Below the pieces are notes generated by a model. That model was not told the DNA's origin, did not search any database, and saw nothing but the letters and a program-made list of their open reading frames with translations. From positions 1 through 35,705 of the forward strand of contig JANQBS010000352.1 of NCBI GenBank assembly GCA_033085395.1: a stretch of DNA of 35,705 bases. The letters run 5' to 3'. The stretch comes from Xanthoparmelia taractica. Its lineage: Eukaryota; Ascomycota; Lecanoromycetes; Lecanorales; Parmeliaceae. This document shows, in pieces, positions 20,930 to 31,436 of this stretch (its first letter is position 1; each line of letters begins with the position of its first letter). The position numbers and the translations under genes are program-made.

Positions 20930-21350
20930 CAGCCATCTCCTGTGCTCTCTCTCTTCTCTCCTCAGCCGCACTCCCCCTCCCCTTCCACTCCCACTCCTAC
21001 TCCCAACGCCACAATCCTTCGAAATAACAGAACACACATCCGACGCGCCATCCTTCCCTCCCCCCTTAGCCCCTCCCTCAGCCTCCTTCCTCCCTCAGCC
21101 TCCCTCCTCCCATAGCCTTTCTCCAACAACCCAAACCGACAACTCCACATTTCCAACCCAACCTAACCTTCATAAAATCCAGACATACACACCTCAACAG
21201 CCAGAAATATCCATCCTCCTTTTCCCCCCTCCCCCCCTTTCCCCCCCACCCTTCCCAAAGCCTTCCTTCAACAAACCCCCCAGCGCCCAACCAATAACGC
21301 CTACCCCACAAAACGCACAAACACCCCCCCCCTTCTCCCCCCCCCCCCCT
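20930..21350. repeat. Polypyrimidine (C-rich) tract
   Basis: Dense runs of C and CT on the + strand, with homopolymer C runs of 7-10 at about 21,225-21,350. The complementary strand is G-rich with many G3+ runs. Confidence 0.85.
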
Positions 21351-21459
21351 ACCACCACTAGTACGCGTTCGCGTACGCATCCAGCACCAAAGCCAAAGGT
21401 TACCTCTATAAAAACCCTTCATACATCCCCTCCCCTCTCCACGACTTCTACACGAAGAA

Positions 21460-21690
21460 AAGAAAAGACAGACAGACGGACGGATGGCTTCGTCGAGACC
21501 AAACCAAAGCAAAGGAACTAACTGTGCGCCGCGACGAGGAGGAGGAGGGTCAGTCAGGAGCTTGCATTCTTCGTTCGTGTGATGGGAAAGGAGAGGAGAG
21601 GAGAAACCGGTTGAGTGAGGGGGAGTAAGGGAGGGAGGGCTACGAGGGTTGAATGTATGTAGGTAGGGTGGGACGTTCCTTTCAAGGGGG
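21460..21690. repeat. Purine-rich tract following the polypyrimidine block
   Basis: GACA/GACG units at about 21,465-21,485, then gagga and ggga runs. It repeats the same pyrimidine-then-purine order on the + strand as the block at 17.15-17.82 kb. Confidence 0.8.
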
Positions 21691-21959
21691 AAATCGAGGC
21701 AAAGGAGTTGTTAAGAAAGCGGGTTTGATACCCGATCTAACAAGCGTGCTGAAGATGCAGTATGTGCTCGTTTGTAACATCAGCTTAGGGTATCGTGTGC
21801 TTGGCTGTCAATTCCAGCAACCGCGTTAGTCTTAATGGATCTTGCAATGTCACAGTGATATTTCTTCTCCACCACTAAATGAAGGGTATTGGTGCAACAG
21901 AAGCAGAACGGACACACGCCCGCACGCCCCCTTTCCTCATCCTGTGCGCGCGTCTTCCC

Positions 21960-24900
21960 TCAAACTTCCGTCTCTATACCCGGATCCCGCTCATGATGTT
22001 TGAAATGATCCGTCAAATGATCCTTTCCATGTTGCACCTTGGTCTTTAGATAATGAGCCGTCCTGACCCCCTTCCACTGCATCAGACCTCTGTGTCTTCG
22101 GTGCAGCTGCTTGCTATGCAGCTTGTAATCTTTAATTTGATCTATTGGTCCTCCTCCCTTGTGATCCTGGTCCCCCGCGCCATCTGTGGAAGATTTGTCA
22201 TTAATATTGAGCTTGCGAAGGAGACCGTTAGCGGCACGATGAGGCTTCTCCCCATCTGAGTCGCTGGAATCACTGGAATCGCTGGAATCGCTGGATTCGG
22301 CCGAGTCCTCCTCAGACATGGCCATGTGCGCTTCGTGGTTGTCATTGGCGGTGCTAAGGACCTCGAAAACATCTGACAGATTTGGACTCTTACTAGCAAG
22401 CTTATAGTGGTAAGCGCCCAGTCCGCGGTAGAACTTTACAGGCACTTCGATTGTGCCCATTTGCTCCCCTAAATCACTGGCGCAACTGGATTGTCCCCGC
22501 TTTAGAGCATCCGATTCATTCTTCCAGACTGGCAGAGTAACGGTGCGCTCTTCATCATCCGGGATATCCTTGAGCCACAGCACCGCGAAAGCAGGAGTCT
22601 TGTCCAATCCAAGATTGTTTTTCCGGAATTCGAAGACAACGCAAGAACAGTAGCGTTTACGAACCGCAACGCGCACCATCCGCCCATGCTTGCCTGCCCA
22701 CTGGCTTCCCTTGTCCGAATCTGTTGCAGAAGAGTACATCTTACCCCGATTGACTGTCGTGCGGACCTTCATGCGTAAGCTGCGAAGGTCAGGCGATATA
22801 TCTTTTGAAGTGATCGCTCCTGTGATTTCTAGAGTGCCGTAGCTATCCCAGCCGAGAAGCTCCTTCGGAGCCTGTAGCCGTATGGAACGGAAGACCATGG
22901 ATATGCGAACCCTACCATAGCCCAGTCCCCCAACTAAGGGGTAATTATCCATGACCTGTGATCGCTCCCTGAAGACCTTGCCCAGAGGAAGGGCGACAAT
23001 CCCAAGAAGAGGATCGTTCTCGTGGACTCGAGAATCGCGGACTGCAATAATCACTTCGGTGGTTCGCCAATCTCTGATGAAGCGTTCGGTGCCCGCGTTG
23101 AAGAATGGGTTCGGGTTCTTAGGTTTTGTGCGTGTTTTAAATACAGTCGAATGATCCAAGATCACAGTAACGTAGCTTGATGGCAAATCGTTCGCTTCTT
23201 CGGTTTCATCGCCCTCGTCCCCTTTGGACTGGCTTTTCCTAATCCTCTCAAACTCTAGTCCAGTAATCTGATGGATCTGAATTGAAAAGATTCCCGTTGG
23301 GTATTTCTCAAGCGGAGGTGTCGAGATGATCATAGCGTCCTCTCTTGACTTCAACATCTGAGCCTTTTGCTGGTCTAACTCATGGGATTCATCATGTGTC
23401 GTGGCTTCCCGGAGTTTGCTCTTAGCATCTTTGGACACCTTATCTTTCAGTTCCGGGAGTGATCTGACGTCTTTCTCGATTGTTTGTCTCTTCAGCTGTT
23501 CCTCCTGGATCCTTGTCTTCGAGAAATATCCCACACTCCAATCTAAAGTTCCAGGCATTCCCTCACTCCCTGCGAGGTCTTCCAGTCAGCATGCCTTCAA
23601 TTAAATAGATGCTCGAATTGTAATATAGTGTCAAAGAGTGACGACAACGTTTTGGTTCGCTTCCCAATCATGACTCGCAACTTAACTTTTGAAACTGAAA
23701 GGGGAACTTTATTCCGAAGTGTACGCACCTTCCAAAGCGAGAAAGCCATCAGTTCGATCCCACATCTTTCCTTTGGATTGAGGTGAGTGCATCAATTCTT
23801 TGAGATCTAACTCGATTCTGCCAAGATCATCATCCGCTGAGGTACGGTCAGAGTCCCAAAGCTGAACCCGTAGACGTTCTTCCGCATTGACCTCCTCTGG
23901 ACCCACAAGGATGAAAGCAGTTTCGTCCCAAACCTACGCAAATCCTATGATTAGCTTTGGTTCTTCAAAAGTATTTGTGAGCTTCAAAGTATCAAATGGT
24001 TGCTCACAGGTTCCATATCCCTCAAGATCACTCTCGTGCTCCACACAGGCTTTCCAAACTTCGCCCATCCAACAGCAACGTACGCATCAGAAGAAGCTTT
24101 TTTCATAACTCCCAAGCCTGGATCTCCGGCTTTGAAATCCCGCCCCCTTTTGATCTTAACCATCAAAACACCTCGGGCTGTGGTATCTTTCTTGAAATCA
24201 TCACCAACAAGCATATCTTGCAGATCCAGCGTCAAGCTCTTCGGAGCTACGTATTCGGCGAGCGCAGCATCGATAGAGCTTTGCACGAAAGACGATATGA
24301 GCGGCAAATCCATGAGGTTAAGCCCCCTTTTGGTCAATGGTACACAGGAGAGGTCTGCTTTGGGCTGGCCAAGGAAGGTTAAAGTGCAGAGCGCGAAGAA
24401 CGGTGGGTCAGGGCATCTGCCATCAGAGTCAGCACGTCAATCGATGTATGCTATCAACCTTAGAGTCCCAGTCAACCTACAGTTGGAGACGGAGACGCAT
24501 GATACCAACGATGCCTCGGAGCTCCACCCAGACAGCTGAACCCAGTTAAGCATGTCTTCCCGCTATATAAGGAAGGTAACACTGGGATAACAACTTACGA
24601 AGACGGACCTTTCCGGGCAGATAGAAAGCCAGGAAAAGATGAGCATTCTTGGACTTCTCTTTGATGCCCTTGCCGATACTTGACGCCCTGTACGAAAATC
24701 CAACCTCAACGTTAACGAAATCGCCTTCCTCTGCTTCCATGCCCTCAGCAACGTTCTCCTCATTGCTCTCCTTACTCTGTTCGTCTCCCTTTGACTGCTC
24801 GTCTTTCTCGGGTGATCCCTTGTTGTCTGATTGGGTCTCATTGTCGACTTCGCCTTGCCCGGGGACTTTACGATCGCTGTTGTCATTGTCATCCTTGACT

Positions 24901-26147
24901 TTGCCGTCTTCGGACACCGTCTTAGCAGCTGCTCCCGTTGGAAGCCACCGTACTCCTAGAATGCGAATGGCTTCGCTGCCCTGACCCAAGTCCTCGACAC
25001 TGACCATGCGCACTAGTTTGGGTAATGATGCTTGCATGACATCTTCAAGAGTATCCGCCAAGCTGACGAAAAGTTCAGGGTTGATGAGCGGCCAAACACT
25101 GGACAGAATACAGTTGAGCCATTGAGTTGATTCCGGCGTTGTAGAGTTTCTAATCTCTCGTTCTTGCTTCCTTGCGCCATCCCAGACTTCATCATCCCAA
25201 ATATCGTTGATCCTGTGAACCAACCACCCTCGTATGCCCCAGATGATGCCACCGCCAGCTACCACACCAGAGACCAACAGTAGTAACGACAATAGTAGAG
25301 TATGAAGCCAGGATCTATGGATATCACTCCTATTGCTGATCAAATGGCTTCCAAGAAGAAGGACGAGTGCGGTAAGAAGAAGCAAGCCTGTTCCGACTGT
25401 GAAAGCAAGACTGTAGACACTAGCTATGTCCTCTTTTGTGGCATTGAAGCTTGGTGGAGGGAAAAGCCTTTCCATTTGCTGGTGGGCACCCTGTTGTTCC
25501 TGCCTTTCCTGCTTAAGTTCAGACCTGGATTTAAAGCCTGCACTGGCACTAGTAGCATTTCGATGATTTGAGCCCGGAGGAGGTTCGTTCTCGGGGACAG
25601 CTTGGAGCTCTTTGTTGGTTATATCATGGACCATGACCTTGAGGTGCGTTACTGGATCCGTCACTTCCCGAGGGGCATGATCTCTCTTCATGTGCTTCAT
25701 GTTCTTCCTCTTCTGTCGTGGATCCAACGTATTGCTGACTGCCTCTGACGTGTCCTTGAGCGCTGACGACTGTTCAGGCTCGTTCTGATCCCCATCCTGT
25801 CCAGGATGAGTATCTCTATGATCATTGTCTGCCTCTGATTCAGGAGGACCTCCATCGATATTTCGATTGTGGGAACTGTATGGGTTCTGTTCATTTATCG
25901 ATTTGTCGTTGACATGGGCATCGAGGTTGAGGAAACTTTTGGTAGAGTCAAGGAGTCCATGATTCTCTTCTGAGTTCGGAGCTTCGGGCTCTGTGTTGGG
26001 ATTGGGTACGGTAGCTTGTGAGTCCTCCTGGCGCTCTTGTTTCCGGTTCTGATAGCCTGAGATGGTAGGTATAGGGTGTCGTTCGGTGTATGGCGCCTGG
26101 TTGGTACGAGCTGAAGCATTCTCGTTGAAGTCATCGTGGTTCGACAT
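21960..26147 (-). CDS. mug190: Mug190-like SMP and C2 domain protein (tricalbin type)
   Basis: Related to S. pombe Mug190 and tricalbins, ER-anchored proteins thought to move lipid at membrane contact sites. Five exons: 26147-24599, 24535-24481, 24416-24008, 23933-23729, 23569-21960; introns 63, 64, 74 and 159 nt; 1,275 residues. Order: long hydrophilic N terminus (about 1-240), two membrane helices (about 244-270 and 281-308), SMP domain from about 335 (NSTTPESTQWLN, WPLINPELF), with an acidic Glu/Asp/Lys insertion, then a C2 domain starting near GVLMVKIKRGRDF and crossing exons 3-4 (VWDETAFIL), and a second from about 831 (GIFSIQIHQ). The Ser/Asp tail repeat is at about 1160-1175 and the C terminus is His/Lys-rich. 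The start could also be 26,195, 16 codons upstream; I chose 26,147 because the upstream codons look non-coding and follow a possible splice acceptor. Confidence 0.88.
22262..22305. repeat. 9-bp coding tandem repeat (Ser-Asp-Ser)
   Basis: Four to five copies of a tggaatc-containing 9-mer inside mug190 encode a Ser/Asp run in the tail. Likely length-variable between strains. Confidence 0.8.
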
Positions 26148-26677
26148 CCTAGAAGACCAATAGCAGTATTTAGGGGGATGAGGGGATGAAATCACAGGGC
26201 ATTGGTGGAGGACATGGAGCGGAGGATTGATCTGATATGTAGAGTCAATTGAACAAGAGATGATTGCCTCTTGATGTTGGAGTATATAGCAGTATTATTC
26301 TACCTGAATCGTCACACGATAAATAGGAAGACGGCGGGAAGTAGAAAGTCGAACATGATTATCACCTTCCAAACCTGATTTGATATTGACCAACAAGAAC
26401 AAGAATTGCCAAGCCAAGCATGCGGCATGCGCGAATGATGAAATGTGAAATGTGGGGTAAACGGGGGTCTTGGGAGACTTCATGAAATCTCCCAAAAGTA
26501 CGTTGAAGCATTCGTGAGTATATCTGTCCAACAACAGACATCATATAGAGGAAGAAGGCCACCGCTGTTGGCAACTTGCCAGGCTGGCGGGCAAGCTACC
26601 GCGCTGACAAAACAAAGTTCGCCGTTGCGCTTTGAAGCAAGTCCAAATCCCACCTCCCGATCCACTCTAGAAGAGCC
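26148..26677. promoter_or_regulatory. Shared divergent promoter of mug190 and dph4
   Basis: A 530-bp gap between two outward-facing start codons. It must hold both core promoters and leaders. A perfect 8-bp inverted repeat lies at 26470-26495. No clear TATA box was identified. Confidence 0.6.
26470..26495. repeat. Perfect inverted repeat, 8-bp arms with 10-nt loop
   Basis: Arms ttgggaga (26470-26477) and tctcccaa (26488-26495) surround cttcatgaaa. Could be a dimeric protein site or a leader hairpin of dph4; could also be chance. Confidence 0.7.
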
Positions 26678-27196
26678 ATGCCAGAAAGCACCCCCACCCA
26701 GAACCACTACGAAGTCCTCGCCCTCCCCTCCCACCCCTCCAAAACCAAAGACCTCACAGACCAAGACATCCGCCTCGCCTACCGCCGCGCCCTCCTCCTC
26801 CACCACCCCGACAAATCCTGCCACTCCAACCCTTCACCACCAACCCTTCCAAAATACACCATAGACGCCATCACCCTCGCCTACAAAACCCTCATCAACC
26901 CCACCACCCGCTCCGAATACGACCGCTCCCTCCTCACATCCTCCTCGTCCTCCGCAATCCGAATCCCATCTAAACCCTCGCACCCAGGTCTCGACACCGT
27001 GGATCTAGGCGACATGGGCTATGATGCGAAAGAGCAGATGTGGTACCGGCGCTGCCGATGCGGGAGAGACGGCGTGTATGTGATTACGGAGGAGGAGTTG
27101 GAGTTGAACGCCGAGTATGGGGAGACGATCACGCCGTGTCAGGGATGCAGCCTTTGGTTGCGGGTGACTTATGCCGTGGCTGAGGATGATGGGTGA
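26678..27196 (+). CDS. dph4: Diphthamide biosynthesis protein 4 (J-domain and CSL zinc finger)
   Basis: Dph4/Jjj3 supports the first steps of diphthamide formation on elongation factor 2, binding zinc or iron through its CSL finger and Hsp70 through its J domain. Single exon, 172 residues, the usual family size. J domain at about 9-83: NHYEVLALP start, LAYRRALLLHHPDK with HPD at 43-45, and a YDRSL end. CSL finger at about 107-165: DLGDMGYD, CRC at 126-128, CQGC at 154-157, then SLWLRVTY. All four zinc cysteines are present. The coding strand is C-rich and G-poor up to about 27,000 and G-rich after, with the change between the two domains. Divergent from mug190, with an in-frame stop at 27,194-27,196. 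Confidence 0.95.
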   Translation: MPESTPTQNHYEVLALPSHPSKTKDLTDQDIRLAYRRALLLHHPDKSCHSNPSPPTLPKYTIDAITLAYKTLINPTTRSEYDRSLLTSSSSSAIRIPSKPSHPGLDTVDLGDMGYDAKEQMWYRRCRCGRDGVYVITEEELELNAEYGETITPCQGCSLWLRVTYAVAEDDG

Positions 27197-28238
27197 GGCG
27201 TTGTTTCCCTTCCAACGAACCCGACACAGAACAAAGCAAAGCAACACCATGCAACAGTTCTTACCGCTAGATGTTGCGCATCTACAGTTCACGTGGACGT
27301 GGGCAAAGGCCGAGGTCACGCGAGTGGGCGACTGCTCGAACAGGATGCTCCTGAGCCCTACGGGAAAAAGTGCTGAGGAAATCACATGGCCTTGTATGCA
27401 AGCGGCTATGACCCGTCTACAGCAGCGTTGGATTCTTATCAATGTTCATATGGGCACGTGTGCCGCTGGTGGTGGCCTGGGATGGTCTGCTGAGTAGGAG
27501 AGACCTGCAACCGCGCGCTAAGGCGAGAGATGGGTTCCATCATGCAGCTGGGGCGCGAAGGCATATTATGCAGGAAGATAGCGGTTACGGTGTGGAGGTG
27601 ATATACCTCTAGGCAATGGGACGAATGGATTGGCGCGAGAAAGAACCTTGGTGGTCTGGTCTTGGATGTTGAGGCCAAGCGTGGTTTTTTGTGTATGATA
27701 CCTGCTTTTAGCATACCGCACTTTTAGCGCCGTAAATATATGGGATTTTCAAGCTCGATAATTCATAATCAGTTGGGCACGGCGTGTCAAGTCCGCAGAA
27801 TTCTTCAGCGTTGGAAGCAGCTCAATACGGCGCTGTAGCAGTAGCTTAGCTATTTAACAGTCTTCATTGATGACAGTAAGCCATGTCCAGCAAAGTGACC
27901 AGCACAGTGCACGTGAACAGGCCGAAGGAGCATACACACGAGCAAAAAAAAAAGGCTCCATCGATCAAGCACCCAAATATGATTACAGTGAAGAAGAAAA
28001 ATCCAGCAACGCCCTTCGGCGACCACCGAGCGAGCCCCATCTCATTGCCCGTAACCCGCTAAATTCGCGCAAAACGCAACTCTAGAGTAGTAGTAACACC
28101 ACATATAAATACAGCAACACTTTTAGCAACTGGGACGGCTGTCTTCCATGTATGCTTTGATCCGCGTCACGCCGGTTGGAGCGGACGAATACGTTGCATC
28201 GTTATGTCGTCGAAAATATAGTACATTCTTGCCATCAC
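27197..28238. other. Convergent intergenic region between dph4 and msn2
   Basis: Both neighbours end into this stretch, so it holds two 3' UTRs. Open frames up to about 145 codons overlap the dph4 end or lack any motif. No RNA gene seen. Confidence 0.5.
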
Positions 28239-30230
28239 CTAGTCCTCCCTTTTTCTCTTCCTCATCGTCTTAACATTCTCAATTGATGGTGCTGGGCTGG
28301 TGCTGCCTCGGCGAGAATTGCTGCTGGACGACGAGCTGCTTGAAGCATTGGCCGCGGCAGCTTGGGCAGCCTCGAAAAGTACGGCACCGAGGGCACCTGT
28401 GTCAGCATGATCGATCGGGCTTCCCGCCTCTGTTGGTGGTAATTCGCCATCCTCTAAGACCCCCATCACGATGGCACCGGCTCCGTGGGTGCGAGCGTGC
28501 TGTGAAAGGTTGTCGCTGCGAGAGAATTTTTTGCCGCATTCATTGCATTCGAACGGTTTGTCATGGGTATGGAGAGAGCGGTAATGACGCTTGAGATGTT
28601 CTTGGCGACGGAAGCGGCGAGAACATAGATTGCAGACGAATGTCTTGGATGGATCGTCCGTGAGTGATTGTTTGCGGCCTCGGCGCGCAACTGGCTGCAC
28701 GGAAGTGGCAGCAGTATCAGTGCTAGATGCAACAGCGTTGGTGTCAGAAACAACAGTGCTGTCTCGAGCGTTGGATGTTTCCTGGGCAGCAGACCCTTGC
28801 TCTGATGACGACCCAGTGGCGTGAGAGTGCGTCTCGTGTTTCACGGTGGGCTCAGAGTCAGACATATTGGCATTGGCGCTGGTCTTCTTCACTGGCTTCT
28901 TGGTCTGACCGCGCTTCTTGGTGGTCTTCATCTTGGCAGACGAGTCTTCGGAGGAGCGCCGAGATTCAGGGGGTGTCGGAAGTCCGGCTGATGCGACTTG
29001 ATCGATGTTCTCGAAGCCCTCGAAACTATCCTCGCTAAGAAACTCGTCCTCGTCAAATGAGATGAGCTCAAGTCGTTGTCTCTTATTGCCAAGGTAAGAA
29101 GCGTTTTCCGATGGCAAGGGTCGGGAAAGATCTGTGACCAACTCGTTCTCAGAGTCGTCCAAATCAGAAAATGTGTCAAAACTTGGCAGGCCACCGAGGG
29201 TAGATGTTGCTGAAGACTGGAAAGATTTGCTAAAATGAGATTCTTGTTTGACTAGACTGAGATCACCTCCAAGGACTAATTTGTGCTCCTCATCGTCTCC
29301 TGAGCACAAAGTAGGCAGAGGTGGAAAGTCAATGGCGATATTGCTCGAGGTTTGCGTGTCAACGAATAGGTTTCGAGGATCACAAAAATCAAAATCGGTA
29401 GCGGGATTGGTTGTGCTGGATTGTGGAATTGGTGATGGTGAAGGAGAAAGCGAAGGACAGGAGTTGATGGAAAGGAGGTCGGAGGCTTGGCTAGCCGTTA
29501 CCGATGGCGGGTGGATAAACACTACGGACACAACAAAACCGTTAGATCCACGACAATTCAATTTCGCAGCGAATTTCCCCAAACCCACAATATTTGATCA
29601 TTGGTAGGTGATCAATGGAAGGAGAAACATTGATAACAAATGCAACGTACCAGGTGTCAATGGGGGTGAACAGCATCGAGTCCAATCCCCGCCAGCGAGG
29701 ATTTCACTCTGCACGTCGCTTTGACATCCCTCTTTGACGCCCTCAAGGTTCTGTTCAAGTCCCATGTATGCACCCGTTACTGGCGTTGGCAGAACACCAC
29801 AGGTTGACGGTGGGCTGCTCGAAGCACTGCCGGAGAAAGATAGCGGTGGCGTCGAAGGGTAGACGTAAAGGTCCGGTGTGCTGCATTCGGTATTGACTGA
29901 TAGTTGCTGGCCTTCGTATTGGCATAAGACAGCTGGCTTTTGGTGCTTTGGACGAGGTGATGCCATGGCGAGCATAGACTTTTGAGGCTGGTACATAGGC
30001 GGGCCGGACGAGGGTAAGGGAGCGTACAGAGGATATTGTCCGTGCATCATTATCTCGTGACTGTAAAGCTGTTGCTGGTAATGTTGCATTGCTATACCAT
30101 CGTGCATTGCATTAGGGTGAGGGGTGAAGTGGCCATGCTGCCGGCGGTCCGTGTTGGGGTCTGGTGTGTAGTAAAAAAAGGGAGGCTGTCCCATTGACTG
30201 AGTAGCATGCATCGAGTGTGAAGATTCCAT
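28239..30230 (-). CDS. msn2: Msn2/Seb1-type C2H2 stress-response transcription factor
   Basis: Orthologue-like to yeast Msn2/Msn4 and filamentous-fungal Seb1/SebA, which bind stress elements (core AGGGG) and act in general stress responses. Two exons, 30230-29651 and 29521-28239, with a 129-nt intron; 620 residues. The junction yields the family-like VFIHPPSV block followed by SINSCPSLSPSPSP and FDFCDPRNL. The C-terminal DNA-binding part has two C2H2 fingers at about 488-539: FVCNLCSRRFRRQEHLKRH and FECNECGKKFSRSDNLSQH, with the contact residues of the Msn2 class. Earlier are an acidic Ser/Asp region (SFDEDEFLSEDSFEGFEN), a KRQR basic patch, Lys-rich KKRGQTKK, an Ala/Ser run after the fingers, and a basic RKRKR end. 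The N terminus is His/Gln/Met-rich. A 14-codon upstream ORF is in the leader. Confidence 0.93.
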
Positions 30231-30270
30231 AGCTATTATGTGATCGAGTGGCCGGCTGGAGTGAGGAGTG

Positions 30271-30315
30271 TTAGCACTGCTTCATCCTTGTCATTGCCCA
30301 TTTCAGGCATTCCAT
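30271..30315 (-). promoter_or_regulatory. Upstream ORF (14 codons) in the msn2 leader
   Basis: ATG at 30315 on the minus strand, stop at 30273-30271, ending 40 nt before the msn2 start. I saw no other ATG on this strand between about 30,890 and 30,316, so it would be the first ATG in any leader starting in that interval. A leader intron could remove it. If translated it would lower or gate msn2 translation, a known way to couple such factors to stress. Confidence 0.5.
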
Positions 30316-30900
30316 ACTTGATTTTCTCGATGATTGCCGATTGGTCGAACACGATCAATCCTTGTGGTCTTGCTCGAGACGAGAGAAGCAATATTGCTGG
30401 ATCCAACGGGCTGTACGATTCGGTCTGAAGGAGTGACTGGACAACAGATCTGGACTATCCAAACGTCTGTCTAATATGTTTTATCGGTATAGTATATCTC
30501 GGCGTGGGTCTGGTGTGGACGTGTGTGAGTCTTTGGTGGCAGATGTGCCAAATGAGTGACAGTGGAGAAGATTGAGGTAGGGCACGTAATGAAAGAGCCC
30601 GAGGTCAAGGATCTCAAAAAAGAAGTATTACAAGAAAGTTTGTTTAATATAAATAAAAAGAGACGAGGCCTTTGGATAAGAGGGTAGAGAGGTGATTGAT
30701 AGTAGACAGACAGATAGGAAAAAAAAACGAATGTGGAGGGCACTCGGCGGGTAAAGTAAGAATGAAGAAGAATAACGTTGACCAGTGTTGTGAAGAAGTA
30801 GGTAAGGCCAAGTGCCCAATTCTTCTTCTCCACTTAGGCGAAAAGAGGACAACGAAATGGAGAAGTCGACCTTAAGAAGGCTAAGAACCAAGTTGGCCTA
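30316..30900 (-). promoter_or_regulatory. Probable msn2 promoter and leader
   Basis: Minus strand is pyrimidine-rich here (TTCTTCTTC, CTGTCTGTCT runs) with a TTTATTTATAT stretch at about 30,645-30,660, a typical look for fungal core promoters. Transcription start not determinable. Confidence 0.4.
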
Positions 30901-31277
30901 GAGCAGAGACGGATCAATCGTATGGGGGATTTCGGGAGGTGTGATGGCGCAGTGCATCCCAGTAGCTCATCCTCGTCCAGGTCCTTGCCTCCTCCGGTCG
31001 CATGCGCTAGCACATAGTTCGAAGAAGCATTCCAACCATTGACACTCTTTCATTTTCCAGTGCCGCTTTTCTTTCTTTTCTTCTTTTTAGAATAATCATC
31101 ACACGCATGTAGCGAAATGTAACAGAGAGATAATCATGGTACTGGGTGTACCAGCTACCAAAAAAGTGACAGAGCCACATCAGACACACACGCACACCTA
31201 AAAGTGAAACCCTTGAACGGCTGACACTACAGTGAGCGTAAGGGAAATATAAAAGGATACAAATAATAAAGTAATAA

Positions 31278-31297
31278 TAACAACAACAACAACAACA
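31278..31297. repeat. AAC trinucleotide microsatellite
   Basis: Six to seven copies of aac, flanked by AAT-type units on both sides. Confidence 0.9.
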
Positions 31298-31397
31298 ATA
31301 ATACTAATTAAATCAATGATACTGCTACTTCCAGGCGTGCGACTATAGTGACAAACAATTAAGGTAAAGTAGTAAAAGGAAGGCTGACGAATCGACC

Positions 31398-31436
31398 CTT
31401 TTTTTTCTCTTTTTTTTTTCTTTTTTTTCCTTTTTA
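31398..31436. repeat. T-rich tract
   Basis: Runs of 7-10 T interrupted by single C or CTC; poly-A on the minus strand. Confidence 0.9.

Larger units (their letters stand above)
19828..21959. other. Intergenic region with long C/T-rich then G/A-rich tracts
   Basis: Between the 5' end of the 2H-like gene and the 3' end of mug190. Ordinary sequence to about 20,460, TA/TG simple sequence at about 20,508-20,555, a polypyrimidine block at about 20,930-21,350 containing C-only runs, then a purine-rich block at about 21,460-21,690. The long proline-rich and glycine-rich open frames here come from the skewed composition. No gene supported. Confidence 0.5.

Noticed and set aside
20850..21521. 223-codon proline-rich protein
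   Set aside because: Composition simply follows the polypyrimidine tract; the opposite strand gives an equally long glycine-rich frame.
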